Origin: Clostridiales bacterium
GTDB lineage: Bacteria; Bacillota; Clostridia; Peptostreptococcales; Anaerovoracaceae
DNA: 64,000 nt
Direction: 5' to 3'
NCBI GenBank assembly: GCA_012513435.1
Contig: JAAZCE010000047.1
Location: 1 to 64,000, forward strand
This document shows, piece by piece, positions 44,578 through 54,189 of the stretch. Under the pieces are notes generated by a model. The model saw nothing but the letters and a program-made list of their open reading frames with translations. It was not told the origin of the DNA and did not search any database. Made by a program: the position numbers and the translations under genes. How positions within the stretch are numbered: position 1 is the first letter of the stretch; each line of letters starts with the position of its first letter.

Positions 44578-46134
44578 ATGGACAACAATTCTAAACCCCA
44601 AACTCTAAACAGAACTTTGGGGCTGGCAGAATGTATCACCCTTACAGCGGGAGCTGTAATAGGAGTAGGGCTGTTCACCGTTGGTTCGCAAATTGTCGGA
44701 CTTATGGGCGGCACCGTAATCCTTGCCTCGGTGATTTCATTCCTTCTCATACTCTTCCCATGCGCAATGTATGGTGAATTAGGTGCTGCACTGCCGTTAG
44801 CAGGTGGTACATACTCATTTGCAAAGAGAAGCATCAACTACCCTGTCGCTGTCTTTGAAAGCTGGAACTACACTCTAGCTCAGATAGGTATCGGCGCTTC
44901 CGAGGCAATGGCATTCTCCAACTATTTCGTTAGACTGCTGAATGCTCTCGGACTCAATGTTCCTGTTGACGACAACAATTATTCGTTGATCGATTTCTTC
45001 TCAGGTCATGTTGACGCTTCCTTATTCCTGTGGAAAGCGATCCCGGCAATCGTCCTGTTCGTTATCTTCACAGCCATCTCCTACAGAGGCATTGAGATGA
45101 ACGGCAAGACTCAGAACTTCTTTATGTTCTTCTTCTGGGCATGTTCACTGGTATGGTTTGCAACAGTAATCGCAAAAGCCGATTTCTCAGGCATTACCGA
45201 AATGGTTGCAGGCGTAGGAATCCCTGCTGGCGTAAATGCATTCGCACAGGCTGTACTGCTCGTACTCTGGTGCTTCTTCGGATTTGAAACCATCGTAGGT
45301 ATGGGTTCCGAGGTTAAGTTCCCACAGATTACTATTCCTAGAGCTCTGCTGATTTCACCTTTCTGCGTACTGGCAGTTAACCTCTTATTCCAGTGGTTCT
45401 TGTGCGCATTGACACCTGCAGAACACGTTCCTGATTTGTTCACAGCAGCGGCTCCTTACGCATCGGCTATGCAATATGCTGGTATCGTGGGACTGCCTCT
45501 AGTAATCCTATGTCTGGGTATTACATTAGGCGGAGACTTCTCTACAATGAATCCTTGTATTGCCGGGCCTGCGCGCTACATATACATCATGTCACAGGAT
45601 GGAAACTTCCCTAAATACTTTGGAGGCGTACACTCTAAATTTAACAGTCCTCACCGTGCAGTAATGCTCTGTGGTGTTCTGGGTGTATTCTTTATTCTAT
45701 CCGGTTCAATCAAAATCGTAGCTATGATGTGTGCTTACAGTCAGATTCAGTGCTATATAATAGGGTTCTGGTCATTCTTGGCACTGCGTAAAAAGGAACC
45801 TAACCTTGCCAGACCGTGGAAATGTCCTGCCGGCACATTCGGTGCATGGTTCAGCATTGTATGCTTCGCCATACTGCTGATTCTAGCCTACGATCCTGTT
45901 GCTGTTTGGTACAACGTTGCATGGGATTTGCTCGCTATAATTTACTATGTAATCTTTGTCCGCAAGAGACCTATTCCTCAGCTTGCTATCGATATCGAAG
46001 AACTTGCTTTAGCTACTCAGGATCCTACCGCTGAGGAAAAGACAGTTCTTGACAAACAGTATAAGCGTTGGAGAATAGGCGCCTACTGCTTCGCAGCAGT
46101 TGCAATATTACTGTTCGTAATATCTTGGTTATAA
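44578..46134 (+). CDS. APC-superfamily amino-acid/amine permease
   Basis: A 518-residue transporter with about 12-14 membrane segments. The APC-type substrate motif is seen in TAGAVIGVGLFTVGSQIVGL at the first segment, and FGFETIVGMGSEVKFPQITIPRAL in the middle. AAGGAGG precedes the ATG. Its codon use (gct, ttc, gga, ctg) resembles that of the two genes at the window start and suggests high expression. The substrate is unknown; the closest types move amino acids or polyamines. A 46-residue membrane protein gene follows. Confidence 0.88.
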   Translation: MDNNSKPQTLNRTLGLAECITLTAGAVIGVGLFTVGSQIVGLMGGTVILASVISFLLILFPCAMYGELGAALPLAGGTYSFAKRSINYPVAVFESWNYTLAQIGIGASEAMAFSNYFVRLLNALGLNVPVDDNNYSLIDFFSGHVDASLFLWKAIPAIVLFVIFTAISYRGIEMNGKTQNFFMFFFWACSLVWFATVIAKADFSGITEMVAGVGIPAGVNAFAQAVLLVLWCFFGFETIVGMGSEVKFPQITIPRALLISPFCVLAVNLLFQWFLCALTPAEHVPDLFTAAAPYASAMQYAGIVGLPLVILCLGITLGGDFSTMNPCIAGPARYIYIMSQDGNFPKYFGGVHSKFNSPHRAVMLCGVLGVFFILSGSIKIVAMMCAYSQIQCYIIGFWSFLALRKKEPNLARPWKCPAGTFGAWFSIVCFAILLILAYDPVAVWYNVAWDLLAIIYYVIFVRKRPIPQLAIDIEELALATQDPTAEEKTVLDKQYKRWRIGAYCFAAVAILLFVISWL

Positions 46135-46163
46135 TAAGCAGCTTCATAAATGGAGATTATTAA

Positions 46164-46304
46164 ATGAGAAAATTTCTTGGAACTGTAGTATTCATATTTC
46201 TGATTATACTGGCTACGGCTGGACTTGCGGCTTTTGTTATGCAGAATGCCTTTCAGGAGCCAATAACCTTCAAAGAGTTCTTTGAAATGATTTCAAACGG
46301 CTGA
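46164..46304 (+). CDS. 46-residue single-span membrane protein
   Basis: A short frame, MRKFLGTVVFIFLIILATAG onwards, with one membrane segment (about 5-26) and a polar C-terminal end containing QEPITFKEFFEMISNG. A GGAG site lies 10 bases before the ATG. It begins 30 bases after the permease stop and ends before the shared terminator, so it is in the permease transcript. It may assist the permease, as small membrane proteins sometimes do. Function unknown. Confidence 0.55.
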   Translation: MRKFLGTVVFIFLIILATAGLAAFVMQNAFQEPITFKEFFEMISNG

Positions 46305-46338
46305 AGGTCATAGCCTGTTTTCGGAGCATAACCAGATG

Positions 46339-46370
46339 AAAAGCCCGACGATTGCAATCGTCGGGCTTTT
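46339..46370. terminator. bidirectional terminator
   Basis: AAAAGCCCGACGATT (46339-46353) pairs perfectly with AATCGTCGGGCTTTT (46356-46370) around a 2-base loop. It lies between the permease unit and the convergent radA gene. Confidence 0.9.
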
Positions 46371-46405
46371 TAATACCTATATCACATAATAACTGACAGA
46401 TAAAA

Positions 46406-47839
46406 TCAAGGGGTAAACATCCGCTGCACTTCCCTTATGTTTTTCATACCTGTCAATTCTACTCTCTTCATATTGGACTCGCCGCGTTCTTTATTTATAT
46501 CAACAAGAGGTTTTGCCAGCTTCTCTGCATTTTTTATAGGTAGTATCACCCGTTCAAACCCCAGGCGGGCAGCCTCCCTTAAAATCTTTTCTCCGTTCTG
46601 CACAGCTCTCAAATCCCCCGTGAGCCCTATTTCTCCCAAAACAAGGGTCCTGCTTCCCAAGGCTTTCCCTCTGTATGAAGAATAGACTGCCAGCGCCACA
46701 GCCAAATCAGTATAAGTACCTTCAGGCTTTATCCCTCCTACTATGTTCACATATACATCCTGATTCATAAGAGATAAACCCATCTTCTTTTCCAGCACTG
46801 CTATTATCATATTGAGACGAGAATTATCTATACCGATAGATGTCCTTCTTGCAAACCCTATATTTGTAGGGGACGTAAGTGCCTGAACCTCCAAAACCAA
46901 AGGCCTGGTGCCTTCATATACAGCCGTGGCTATGGCCCCCTCGCTGTTCTCGTCCATCTCCTCAAGGAGAGTACCGGAAAGGTTCTCGATTTCCAAAAGG
47001 CCCTCCTCGGACATCTCGAATGCCCCAATCTCACTTGTGGTTCCGAACCTGTTCTTCTGAGCTCGGAGTATTCTCATTTCATGACTTCTGTCTCCCGTAA
47101 AGCTGAGAACGCAGTCGACCATATGCTCCACTATTCTAGGTCCTGCCAAATCTCCTGTCTTAGTTACGTGAGCCACTATGAATACTGGGATATTCTTTAC
47201 CTTTCCTATTCTCATAAGCTCGTTGCCGCAGCCACGCACCTGAGACACGCTGCCCGGTGCTGAATCAAGGTCAGCGGTATACATGGTCTGAATGGAATCT
47301 ATAATGAGAAACACAGGCTTCAGCTCTTCGCATACAGCTGCTATGTTTTCCATGTTTGTCTCTGCGAGAATAAACAGGTTATCAGACAGCCCTCTGCAAA
47401 CTCTGTCTGCCCTAATCTTTATTTGATTTTCCGATTCTTCCCCTGAAACATATAATACTACACCCTCTCTGGAGGCAATATTGGCCGCAGCCTGTATGAT
47501 AATGGTAGATTTACCTATTCCCGGCTCTCCGGAAATAAGAGTCAGTGAGCCTAAAACAAGGCCCCCGCCAAGAACTCTGTTCAGCTCGCCTATACCAGTG
47601 TCCAGTCGTCCCTTTTCCCCCGAAGAAATTTCCAAAAGCTTTGACGGCTTGCCGGCCTTAACCCCGCCGGAGGGGCTTTCCTTTGCAGAAGCCCTGCGAC
47701 GCTTGTCTCCGTCCTTTACCTCTGCTATTTTTTCCTCCACCATAGTGTTCCAGGCACCGCAAATACACTGGCCCATCCATTTTGAGCTTTCATATCCACA
47801 CTCTTGACACACAAATACTGTGCTTCCTTTTTTCGCCAT
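46406..47839 (-). CDS. radA: DNA repair protein RadA
   Basis: A 477-residue RecA-like branch-migration helicase. It has the N-terminal zinc finger (CQECGYESSKWMGQC), Walker A GEPGIGKST, the RadA motif KNRFG and a C-terminal Lon-protease-like domain (IVGGIKPEGTYTDLAVALAV). AGGAG lies 5-6 bases before the ATG. It stands on its own transcript or follows the EF-G-like gene after a hairpin. Confidence 0.95.
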   Translation of the reverse strand: MAKKGSTVFVCQECGYESSKWMGQCICGAWNTMVEEKIAEVKDGDKRRRASAKESPSGGVKAGKPSKLLEISSGEKGRLDTGIGELNRVLGGGLVLGSLTLISGEPGIGKSTIIIQAAANIASREGVVLYVSGEESENQIKIRADRVCRGLSDNLFILAETNMENIAAVCEELKPVFLIIDSIQTMYTADLDSAPGSVSQVRGCGNELMRIGKVKNIPVFIVAHVTKTGDLAGPRIVEHMVDCVLSFTGDRSHEMRILRAQKNRFGTTSEIGAFEMSEEGLLEIENLSGTLLEEMDENSEGAIATAVYEGTRPLVLEVQALTSPTNIGFARRTSIGIDNSRLNMIIAVLEKKMGLSLMNQDVYVNIVGGIKPEGTYTDLAVALAVYSSYRGKALGSRTLVLGEIGLTGDLRAVQNGEKILREAARLGFERVILPIKNAEKLAKPLVDINKERGESNMKRVELTGMKNIREVQRMFTP

Positions 47840-47887
47840 GAATTCTCCTCACCCTTACGGTCAAACTATACCTTGCAATATTACACT

Positions 47888-47920
47888 AAAGCCGCGGAAA
47901 TACTTGCTTTCCACGGCTTT
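47888..47920 (-). terminator. hairpin after the EF-G-like gene
   Basis: AAAGCCGCGGAAA (47888-47900) pairs with TTTCCACGGCTTT (47908-47920) with one mismatch. It is a likely terminator for the EF-G-like gene, though the T run is short. Confidence 0.6.
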
Positions 47921-47942
47921 GTTGCTTTGATTGGCTATGGTC

Positions 47943-49886
47943 TTATCTTGCTTCCTGCTCTGCCTGATGCTCTGCTATTATTTTCTGTGCAACCTGTGCA
48001 GGAACTTCATCGTATCTTTCAAAGATCATCACGAAGCTTCCTCTTGCCTGAGTCATAGATCTGAGGATAATAGCATAGTCAAAGAGTTCAGCCTGAGGTG
48101 CTTCGGCCATAAGCTTCTGTCCGCCTCCTGCCAAAGGTTCCATACCAAGAATCTTGCCTCTTCTCTTGTTCATGTCACCCATTACATCACCCATGTATTC
48201 ATCGGGAACAACGATTTCCAGCTTCATTACCGGCTCCAGCAGACAAGGCTTAGCCTCAGCTATACCCTTCTTAAACGCCAGGGAAGCAGCAATCTTGAAG
48301 GCCATTTCATTGGAGTCTACATCGTGATAAGAACCGTCATAGAGAACGGCTTTGATGTTTACAACCTTGCAGCCTGCCAAAGGTCCTTTTTCCATGGATT
48401 CCTTCAAGCCCTTCTCGACTGCCGGAACGTAGTTCCTAGGAATAGAGCCTCCAAAGAGTTCTTCGGAAAATTCAAATTCTTCCTGTGCAGGGGAAAATCT
48501 GATATGAACATCGCCATACTGACCTGCTCCGCCGGACTGCTTCTTATGCTTGCCCTGTACGTCCGAGCTGCCTTTGATTGTTTCTCTGTATGCTATCTTC
48601 TGCGGTACTGTAATAACATCTACGCCGAACTTATCCTTCAACTTGGAGGTTATGATATTGAGCTGTATTTCGCCCTGACCTCCCAGAAGTGTCTGATGTG
48701 TTTCTATGTTTCTCTCAAGCTTGAATGACGGATCTTCTTCCATCAGCTTATTAAGACCTGTTCCCACCTTTTCATCATCGCCCTTCTTTGCAGCTTCTAC
48801 CGCCAAATAGAGGGATGGAGTAGGAAATTCTACAGGAGCAAACTTGATGATGTTTGCTTTTTCGCATAGGGTATCACCTGTCTTTGTAAACTGTAATTTA
48901 GCAATTGCTACTATATCTCCTGCTTCAACTGCAGGTGCATCCTCCTGAGTTTTACCTCTCATGAAGAACATAGCTCCCAACTTTTCTGCTTTTTCTGCTC
49001 TTGCATTGTAAATTTCCTGTCCTGCTTTAAGTGTTCCGGAAACAACCTTTGCAAGGGAAATCTTACCTAGGAATGGATCCGCTATTGTCTTGAATACGAA
49101 GGCTGCTGGCTTGCCATCCTTGTCAACCTTTACCTTGATTGCTTCGTCACTGTCGTTGGCAGCGTCATAGTCCTCCTGGTCTATTGCCTTAGGAACCAGG
49201 TCTATAAACTTTTGGAGAGCTTCCTTGATTCCTTCTCCCGTAGCTGCGGAACAAGTCATTACAGGAACTATGTCTCCTGCGCCGATTCCACGGGAAAGTC
49301 CTGCATTGAACTCAGCATCTGTAAATTCTTCGCCCGCAAAGAATTTTTCCATCAGGTCTTCGTCTGTCTCTGCAATAGCTTCCGTAAGAGCATCTTTATC
49401 TTCAAGAGTTACTACAGAAGTTCCGAACTTTTCTTTCAGTTCTTCTATTGTAGTATCTACATCTACATTTTCCTTATCTGTCTTGTTTATGAGAAAAAAC
49501 TTAGGAATACCAAACTGCTTACATGAATTCCATGCCTTCTCAGTTCCTACCTGTATACCAGATGAAGCATCTACAATGATTGCTGCCGCTTCTACTGCTC
49601 TCATTGCAGAATTAACTTCCCCTACAAAATCAAAAAAACCCGGGGTATCTACAAAGTTAATCTTCACATCCTTATACTCTACAGGTATTATTGATGTACT
49701 GATTGAATAACCCTTTTCGATTTCCATCTTATCATAATCAGAAACCGTATTTCCGTCCTCTACCTTGCCCAGTCTGCTAATAACTCCTGTTGCAAGCAGT
49801 GCCGCCTCCAGAAAAGTGGTTTTTCCGCAACCGCCATGCCCTACAAGTGCAATGTTTCTTATGTTTTCGCTCTTATAGCCCTTCAT
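47943..49886 (-). CDS. EF-G-like translational GTPase (FusA2 type)
   Basis: A 647-residue GTPase with EF-G domains but shorter than true EF-G (about 690). G1 is GHGGCGKTT, and G4 reads NKTD. The switch II motif DTPGHxDF of EF-G and EF-Tu is DTPGFFDF here, so the catalytic histidine is Phe, as in the FusA2-like group. Domain IV-V motifs (SGGAGQYGDVHIRFSPA, GSYHDVDSNEMAFKIAA) are intact. It likely binds ribosomes but hydrolyses GTP poorly or differently. GGAGG lies 9 bases upstream of the ATG. Confidence 0.88.
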   Translation of the reverse strand: MKGYKSENIRNIALVGHGGCGKTTFLEAALLATGVISRLGKVEDGNTVSDYDKMEIEKGYSISTSIIPVEYKDVKINFVDTPGFFDFVGEVNSAMRAVEAAAIIVDASSGIQVGTEKAWNSCKQFGIPKFFLINKTDKENVDVDTTIEELKEKFGTSVVTLEDKDALTEAIAETDEDLMEKFFAGEEFTDAEFNAGLSRGIGAGDIVPVMTCSAATGEGIKEALQKFIDLVPKAIDQEDYDAANDSDEAIKVKVDKDGKPAAFVFKTIADPFLGKISLAKVVSGTLKAGQEIYNARAEKAEKLGAMFFMRGKTQEDAPAVEAGDIVAIAKLQFTKTGDTLCEKANIIKFAPVEFPTPSLYLAVEAAKKGDDEKVGTGLNKLMEEDPSFKLERNIETHQTLLGGQGEIQLNIITSKLKDKFGVDVITVPQKIAYRETIKGSSDVQGKHKKQSGGAGQYGDVHIRFSPAQEEFEFSEELFGGSIPRNYVPAVEKGLKESMEKGPLAGCKVVNIKAVLYDGSYHDVDSNEMAFKIAASLAFKKGIAEAKPCLLEPVMKLEIVVPDEYMGDVMGDMNKRRGKILGMEPLAGGGQKLMAEAPQAELFDYAIILRSMTQARGSFVMIFERYDEVPAQVAQKIIAEHQAEQEAR

Positions 49887-49926
49887 CTAATGAGACCTCC
49901 CTAAATTTTTTTGTAACGATATTATT

Positions 49927-49955
49927 ATTATAACATTGTAGTTTGTGGTTAGCAA
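49927..49955 (-). promoter_or_regulatory. promoter of the EF-G-like gene
   Basis: On the minus strand -35 TTGCTA (49955-49950) and a perfect -10 TATAAT (49932-49927) are 17 bases apart. Confidence 0.65.
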
Positions 49956-50037
49956 TAAGTTTATCTGCCAGAGTCAAGGCTATTACACAGTCTCGCAATG
50001 TCTCGGGTGAAATTATGACAGCACCTCTAATTTCCTG

Positions 50038-50937
50038 CTACATGACCTCAATATGATCTATTCCCTTGGAAGACCTGCCAAACAATATTTCTGCTTTTAT
50101 CTGTAATACCAACGGCATGCAAAACAGTATACCATAAACAGCATAAAACACGTATGAAACAGGTGTGACCCTGTTCATAACAATCTGAGGGTCGTAGTAA
50201 ATATTTGTCTGGTTAAAGGCCACCGCCACGGCAATGAAAGTAAGACACAGGAATATTGCAACGACAAAGCACCTGTCCCTGTTATCAAACCTGTAAATAG
50301 AAAAAGCTGTCCTCCCCCTTAAAGAATACCCCCGGCTTTTCATAGACTGTGAGCTTTCTATAAAGCTCTCCGCCGTCCAGGTTATGAGTATGGAGAACAC
50401 GCAGACCATATTTGTAAGACGCCTTAAAATGGTCCCCTGACCGCATCCTCTTCCTATTCCTCTTCGAGACACGTTGACCCTGACTGCAGTCTGTTTTATT
50501 CTGGGAATACTACGCAGCATTATAGATAAAAACAAGGATAATTTAGGTGATACTCTGCCAAACAGATACACCACCTTATCCGATGAAAAAACAGCGAATA
50601 CACATGACATTATCATAATAACAGTAGCCGCGGTGACGCCGATTACAAGTCCGAACACAACGGCTTCCAATGTTATCTCGTTGCCAATAAAATTTTGCCT
50701 GATATAGGTACTGCCAAAATGGTTATAGTATGAATACCATGCTCCATAGGCTAAAATCAACGGTATGAGACATAGGTTAAAAACCATAGCCCTGATGCCG
50801 TTGAGCTTCACCGAATAGGCAAAGGCGGATACATATGCTATGGCTAAATAGACAGGATGGTGAAAGGAAACCGTGAAGGCGGTAACCGCTGTGAAGTATA
50901 TTAAATTGATAGCTGGATGATAGCTGTCAAATTTCAC
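50038..50937 (-). CDS. ECF transporter T component (second copy)
   Basis: A 299-residue EcfT protein with about five membrane segments and cytoplasmic coupling helices (RIKQTAVRVNVSRRGIG, SSQSMKSRGYSLRGRTAFS). It starts with GTG, with AGGAGG 6 bases upstream inside the end of the S-component gene. It is the last gene of the ECF operon, which already has an EcfT gene at its head. Two T proteins could make an asymmetric complex with the fused ATPase, or serve different S proteins. Confidence 0.85.
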   Translation of the reverse strand: MKFDSYHPAINLIYFTAVTAFTVSFHHPVYLAIAYVSAFAYSVKLNGIRAMVFNLCLIPLILAYGAWYSYYNHFGSTYIRQNFIGNEITLEAVVFGLVIGVTAATVIMIMSCVFAVFSSDKVVYLFGRVSPKLSLFLSIMLRSIPRIKQTAVRVNVSRRGIGRGCGQGTILRRLTNMVCVFSILITWTAESFIESSQSMKSRGYSLRGRTAFSIYRFDNRDRCFVVAIFLCLTFIAVAVAFNQTNIYYDPQIVMNRVTPVSYVFYAVYGILFCMPLVLQIKAEILFGRSSKGIDHIEVM

Positions 50938-50938
50938 T

Positions 50939-51652
50939 CTAATCCTCCTCCATCATTCCGTACTTAACCTTTATTCTGTTGAGTTTCTCCGTCATAGGCT
51001 TGCAAAGCAGTAACAAGGTGAGCATAGTGCACACAGCTAGTACTGTGTTGACAGGCACTCCCGCCAGATAAACAGCAGCTAAAGACACGGTATTGACCAT
51101 ACTCGCCATGGTGAATACGGTACAGGTATCCAGCAAGGGTCCGACTATGAGCATGATTATCAGTCCGCCAAAAATCGTAACAGGAATCCTCTTTTCAGGC
51201 TTTAAAACGCCTGCCTTAGTAAGTAGTCCGGCAATAAATCCCGCCAGTCCGTAAGAAAACATCTGCCACGGAGTCCAGGGTCCCTGACCAAAGATAAAAT
51301 TGCTTACAAAGGCGCTGATTGACCCTGTAAGGAATCCTGCAGCCGGTCCAAATGCCATACCCGCAATAATGATAATTCCTATGATAGGCTTGAAATGAGG
51401 CACCATAATAAAGGCTACACGCGAAGCCACGGCAATGGCACACATGACCGCAATGCACACAAGCTCTCTTGCCTGAGGCTTGCGGTTTTCAAAGCCCACG
51501 AAAAACGGCACCATGGAAAGTATAATGATTATCACTCCCGTAATATAGTACTGCCTGTCCCCCATATACCAGCCTATTAAAATAGCGGCAGGAACAAAGA
51601 TAATCACAGCGATAACGCTTATTAAGGTTCTGCTTATAGATTTTTTCTGCAT
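50939..51652 (-). CDS. ECF transporter S component (substrate-binding)
   Basis: A 237-residue membrane protein with about seven hydrophobic segments, including FIFGQGPWTPWQMFSYGLAG, a stretch common to S components that bind corrinoids or related cofactors. The S component sets the specificity. Because a cobalamin riboswitch lies upstream of the operon, cobalamin or a precursor is the likely substrate, as for CbrT of Lactobacillus. The gene overlaps the ATPase gene by 19 bases. Confidence 0.8.
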   Translation of the reverse strand: MQKKSISRTLISVIAVIIFVPAAILIGWYMGDRQYYITGVIIIILSMVPFFVGFENRKPQARELVCIAVMCAIAVASRVAFIMVPHFKPIIGIIIIAGMAFGPAAGFLTGSISAFVSNFIFGQGPWTPWQMFSYGLAGFIAGLLTKAGVLKPEKRIPVTIFGGLIIMLIVGPLLDTCTVFTMASMVNTVSLAAVYLAGVPVNTVLAVCTMLTLLLLCKPMTEKLNRIKVKYGMMEED

Positions 51653-53301
51653 AGCTCAACCACATCCTCATTGGTAATGGCATTTTCAAACACATGCCTG
51701 CTCATTCTGTTTGCCGCCGTAGTATAAAAGCTGTTCTTGGAGAAAAACTTACTTGGCGTATTGGTAGTAATAATGCTTCCGTCAAAAAACATGCTTACGC
51801 TGTCAGCGTACTTGGCGCAAAATTCGATATCGTGAGAAACCATAATGATGGTCACCTTCTGAGCCTTTAGCTTATCAAGTATTGCCGCGAACTTCAATTT
51901 AAAGAAATTATCTATCCCCTTGGTCGGCTCATCGAGAAGGAGTATCTTAGGCTTGGTAAGCAGCACCTTGGCAAGGGCCGCTCTCTGCTGTTCTCCGCCA
52001 GAAAGGTCGTAAGGATGGCTTTCCAGCAAATGGGTTATTTCACAGGTTCCAGCGATTTCCTCCATCAAGGCCTCGTTTTTTTTATCTTCACCGTAAAGCA
52101 TTTCCTTCAGATCCTCCCTGACGGTTTTCTTTACGAAAAGGCTCTGAGGGTCCTGAGGAAGCATGGCAAGGTTCCCTTTGAAAAGCTCTTGCGAGCTGTA
52201 CTTTTCTATACGCTTTCCATCTATAAGAACTTCACCCCTGTATGGCCTGCAAATATTGCATATAGCCTTGAGTGTGGTGGATTTTCCCGTTCCGTTACCG
52301 CCTACTATAGCGAAAAGCCTATCCTTAGGCACGTAAAAGGAAACGCCCTTCAGCACGTCGGGGCTTTGCTTTTCATATCTGAACCAGGCCTCCTTAACTA
52401 TAACGGCAGGCGTTCCTATATACTCTGCATCTTCTTCTCTGTCCAAAGAAATATTCTCCGGCGTCCTATCCTTGAAAAGTCTCGTCAGCCAATTTCGCCC
52501 TTCCCTTACGGTCAACGGACATTCCGACTCGTCGTTAACACCGTAGTAAATCTGCACCGGGGACGGCATTGCCGCAAACATTTCGTTATTATCCCCCTTG
52601 AGGAATGCTCCTACCTTGCGTGGGGTATCATCGGCTATTATCCTTCCGTCGTCAAGAACCACCACTCTGTCGGAGGCATGAAAAATATCTTCAAGTCTGT
52701 GTTCCGTAATTATTATAGTTGTTCCAAGCTCCAGGTTTATCTTCCTCACCGTATTGAGAAAATCAGCCGCTGCTATAGGGTCCAACTGGGACGTAGGTTC
52801 ATCAAGAATGAGAACCGTAGGCTGCATTGCCATTATGGATGCCAGGTTGAGAAGCTGCTTTTGCCCCCCTGACAGCTGGGAAACATTCTTGTGAAACCAC
52901 CCTTGAATGCCAAAATAGCTGGCCATTTCCGCTACTCTAAGTCTTATGGTCTTCTGGTCCAGGCCCAGACTTTCAAGGCCAAATGCCAGCTCATGCCATA
53001 CCTTGTCGGTCACTATCTGATTGGCGGGATTCTGCATGACATAGCCTATCTTAGAAGACTGCATTCGAAAATCGGCGTCTGCCAAAGGCTTCCCTTCAAA
53101 TATAATCTCACCCTCCAGTTTCCCGTGAGGTGCAAGAACGCTTTTGAGATGCCTCAAAAGTGTGGTTTTGCCGCTTCCGCTTTTACCGCAAACCGCTACA
53201 TATTCCCCCTGATGTATGTGCAGGTTTATGTGGTCAAGTGCAGGCTTATCCTTTTTCGTGGGATAGTAGAAGGTTAAATTCTTGATCTCAAAATGCGCCA
53301 T
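51634..53301 (-). CDS. ECF transporter ATPase, EcfA1-EcfA2 fusion
   Basis: A 555-residue protein with two ATPase domains in one chain. Domain 1 (about 1-235) has GKSGSGKTT and LSGGQKQLL; domain 2 (about 285-500) has VGGNGTGKST and LSGGEQQRAALA. In most species these are two proteins. The ATG at 53301 has GGGAGG 7 bases upstream; the longer frame to 53448 runs into the EcfT gene. It overlaps EcfT by 28 bases and the S component by 19. Confidence 0.9.
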   Translation of the reverse strand: MAHFEIKNLTFYYPTKKDKPALDHINLHIHQGEYVAVCGKSGSGKTTLLRHLKSVLAPHGKLEGEIIFEGKPLADADFRMQSSKIGYVMQNPANQIVTDKVWHELAFGLESLGLDQKTIRLRVAEMASYFGIQGWFHKNVSQLSGGQKQLLNLASIMAMQPTVLILDEPTSQLDPIAAADFLNTVRKINLELGTTIIITEHRLEDIFHASDRVVVLDDGRIIADDTPRKVGAFLKGDNNEMFAAMPSPVQIYYGVNDESECPLTVREGRNWLTRLFKDRTPENISLDREEDAEYIGTPAVIVKEAWFRYEKQSPDVLKGVSFYVPKDRLFAIVGGNGTGKSTTLKAICNICRPYRGEVLIDGKRIEKYSSQELFKGNLAMLPQDPQSLFVKKTVREDLKEMLYGEDKKNEALMEEIAGTCEITHLLESHPYDLSGGEQQRAALAKVLLTKPKILLLDEPTKGIDNFFKLKFAAILDKLKAQKVTIIMVSHDIEFCAKYADSVSMFFDGSIITTNTPSKFFSKNSFYTTAANRMSRHVFENAITNEDVVELCRKNL

Positions 53302-54170
53302 GTAATATCCTCCCTTATATTCAGTACCGTAGGTACAGCCAAAAGTATTGTATATGAAACCATTCCAAATAAAGTGATTCCGTCGCTTATACTTCTTATA
53401 TAAAGACGGGGGGTGTAGGTGGTTTCCATTCCTCCCCATGCTCCGCATGCAAAAACAACTGCTATCAAAGCCATGATCAACATGAGCAAAGCTCTGTCCC
53501 TTCCGTCGAATCTGTATACGCTGAAATTCGTGCGTCTGCCACAGCCGTATCCTCTGCTTCTCATGCTGTCGGCAATCATTATGCCCCCTTCAAAGGCCCA
53601 TGTAGTCAGAGCCGATACAGCTGTCAGAGAATTTTCCGCCTTCTCCCTTTTACACCCTGAATCTCCCGACTTGCCTATACATCTTCTGGCGGACAATATC
53701 TGCATCAGCTTCCTTTGATAGTTGGGAACAAACCTTAAGACCATAGTCAAAACCATGGAAATAGCCGGAATAAACCTGCCAAAGAGATACATGAATTTAT
53801 CACTGGTCATTACCACGTTGTAGCAGGCAAACCAGGTGATTATTGCTACGAACATTGCCGCTATGGCCATGCCGTAGTAAAGGGCTTCCATAGTATAAGG
53901 TCTGCCTCCGAAATAGGTGAATAGCACGGTGTTTCCCCGTGTATTAAACAGAGGATTCAGCGCCGAAAGTACGACAAATACCGGTATCATTCCCAGTATG
54001 AGCTTGACAGCCTTTCTCCTTTTGATTGTAGCATAATATGCGAAGGCAAAGAAACACGTACACGCCAAAAAAGCAGGATGTATAAAGAACATCCCGAAAA
54101 TCACAGCTCCCGCGAAGAACATAAAGTTTATCGCAGGGTTATAGGTCGAAAATGTGTCACTGCTCTGCAT
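53274..54170 (-). CDS. ECF transporter T component (first copy)
   Basis: A 298-residue EcfT protein with coupling motifs YQRKLMQILSARRCIG and ADSMRSRGYGCGRRTNFSVY. The ATG at 54170 begins after a GAGGG site; an upstream frame to 54266 runs through the riboswitch and is rejected. It is the first gene of the operon and is 25-30% alike by eye to the second EcfT (same SRGY and RTxFS motifs). Confidence 0.85.
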   Translation of the reverse strand: MQSSDTFSTYNPAINFMFFAGAVIFGMFFIHPAFLACTCFFAFAYYATIKRRKAVKLILGMIPVFVVLSALNPLFNTRGNTVLFTYFGGRPYTMEALYYGMAIAAMFVAIITWFACYNVVMTSDKFMYLFGRFIPAISMVLTMVLRFVPNYQRKLMQILSARRCIGKSGDSGCKREKAENSLTAVSALTTWAFEGGIMIADSMRSRGYGCGRRTNFSVYRFDGRDRALLMLIMALIAVVFACGAWGGMETTYTPRLYIRSISDGITLFGMVSYTILLAVPTVLNIREDITWRILRSRI

Positions 54171-54189
54171 GTGAGTTTCCCTCTTTTCC

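Noticed and set aside
52015-52872. 285-codon open frame on the plus strand
   Set aside because: It lies fully antisense to the fused ECF ATPase, has no ribosome site and matches no family.
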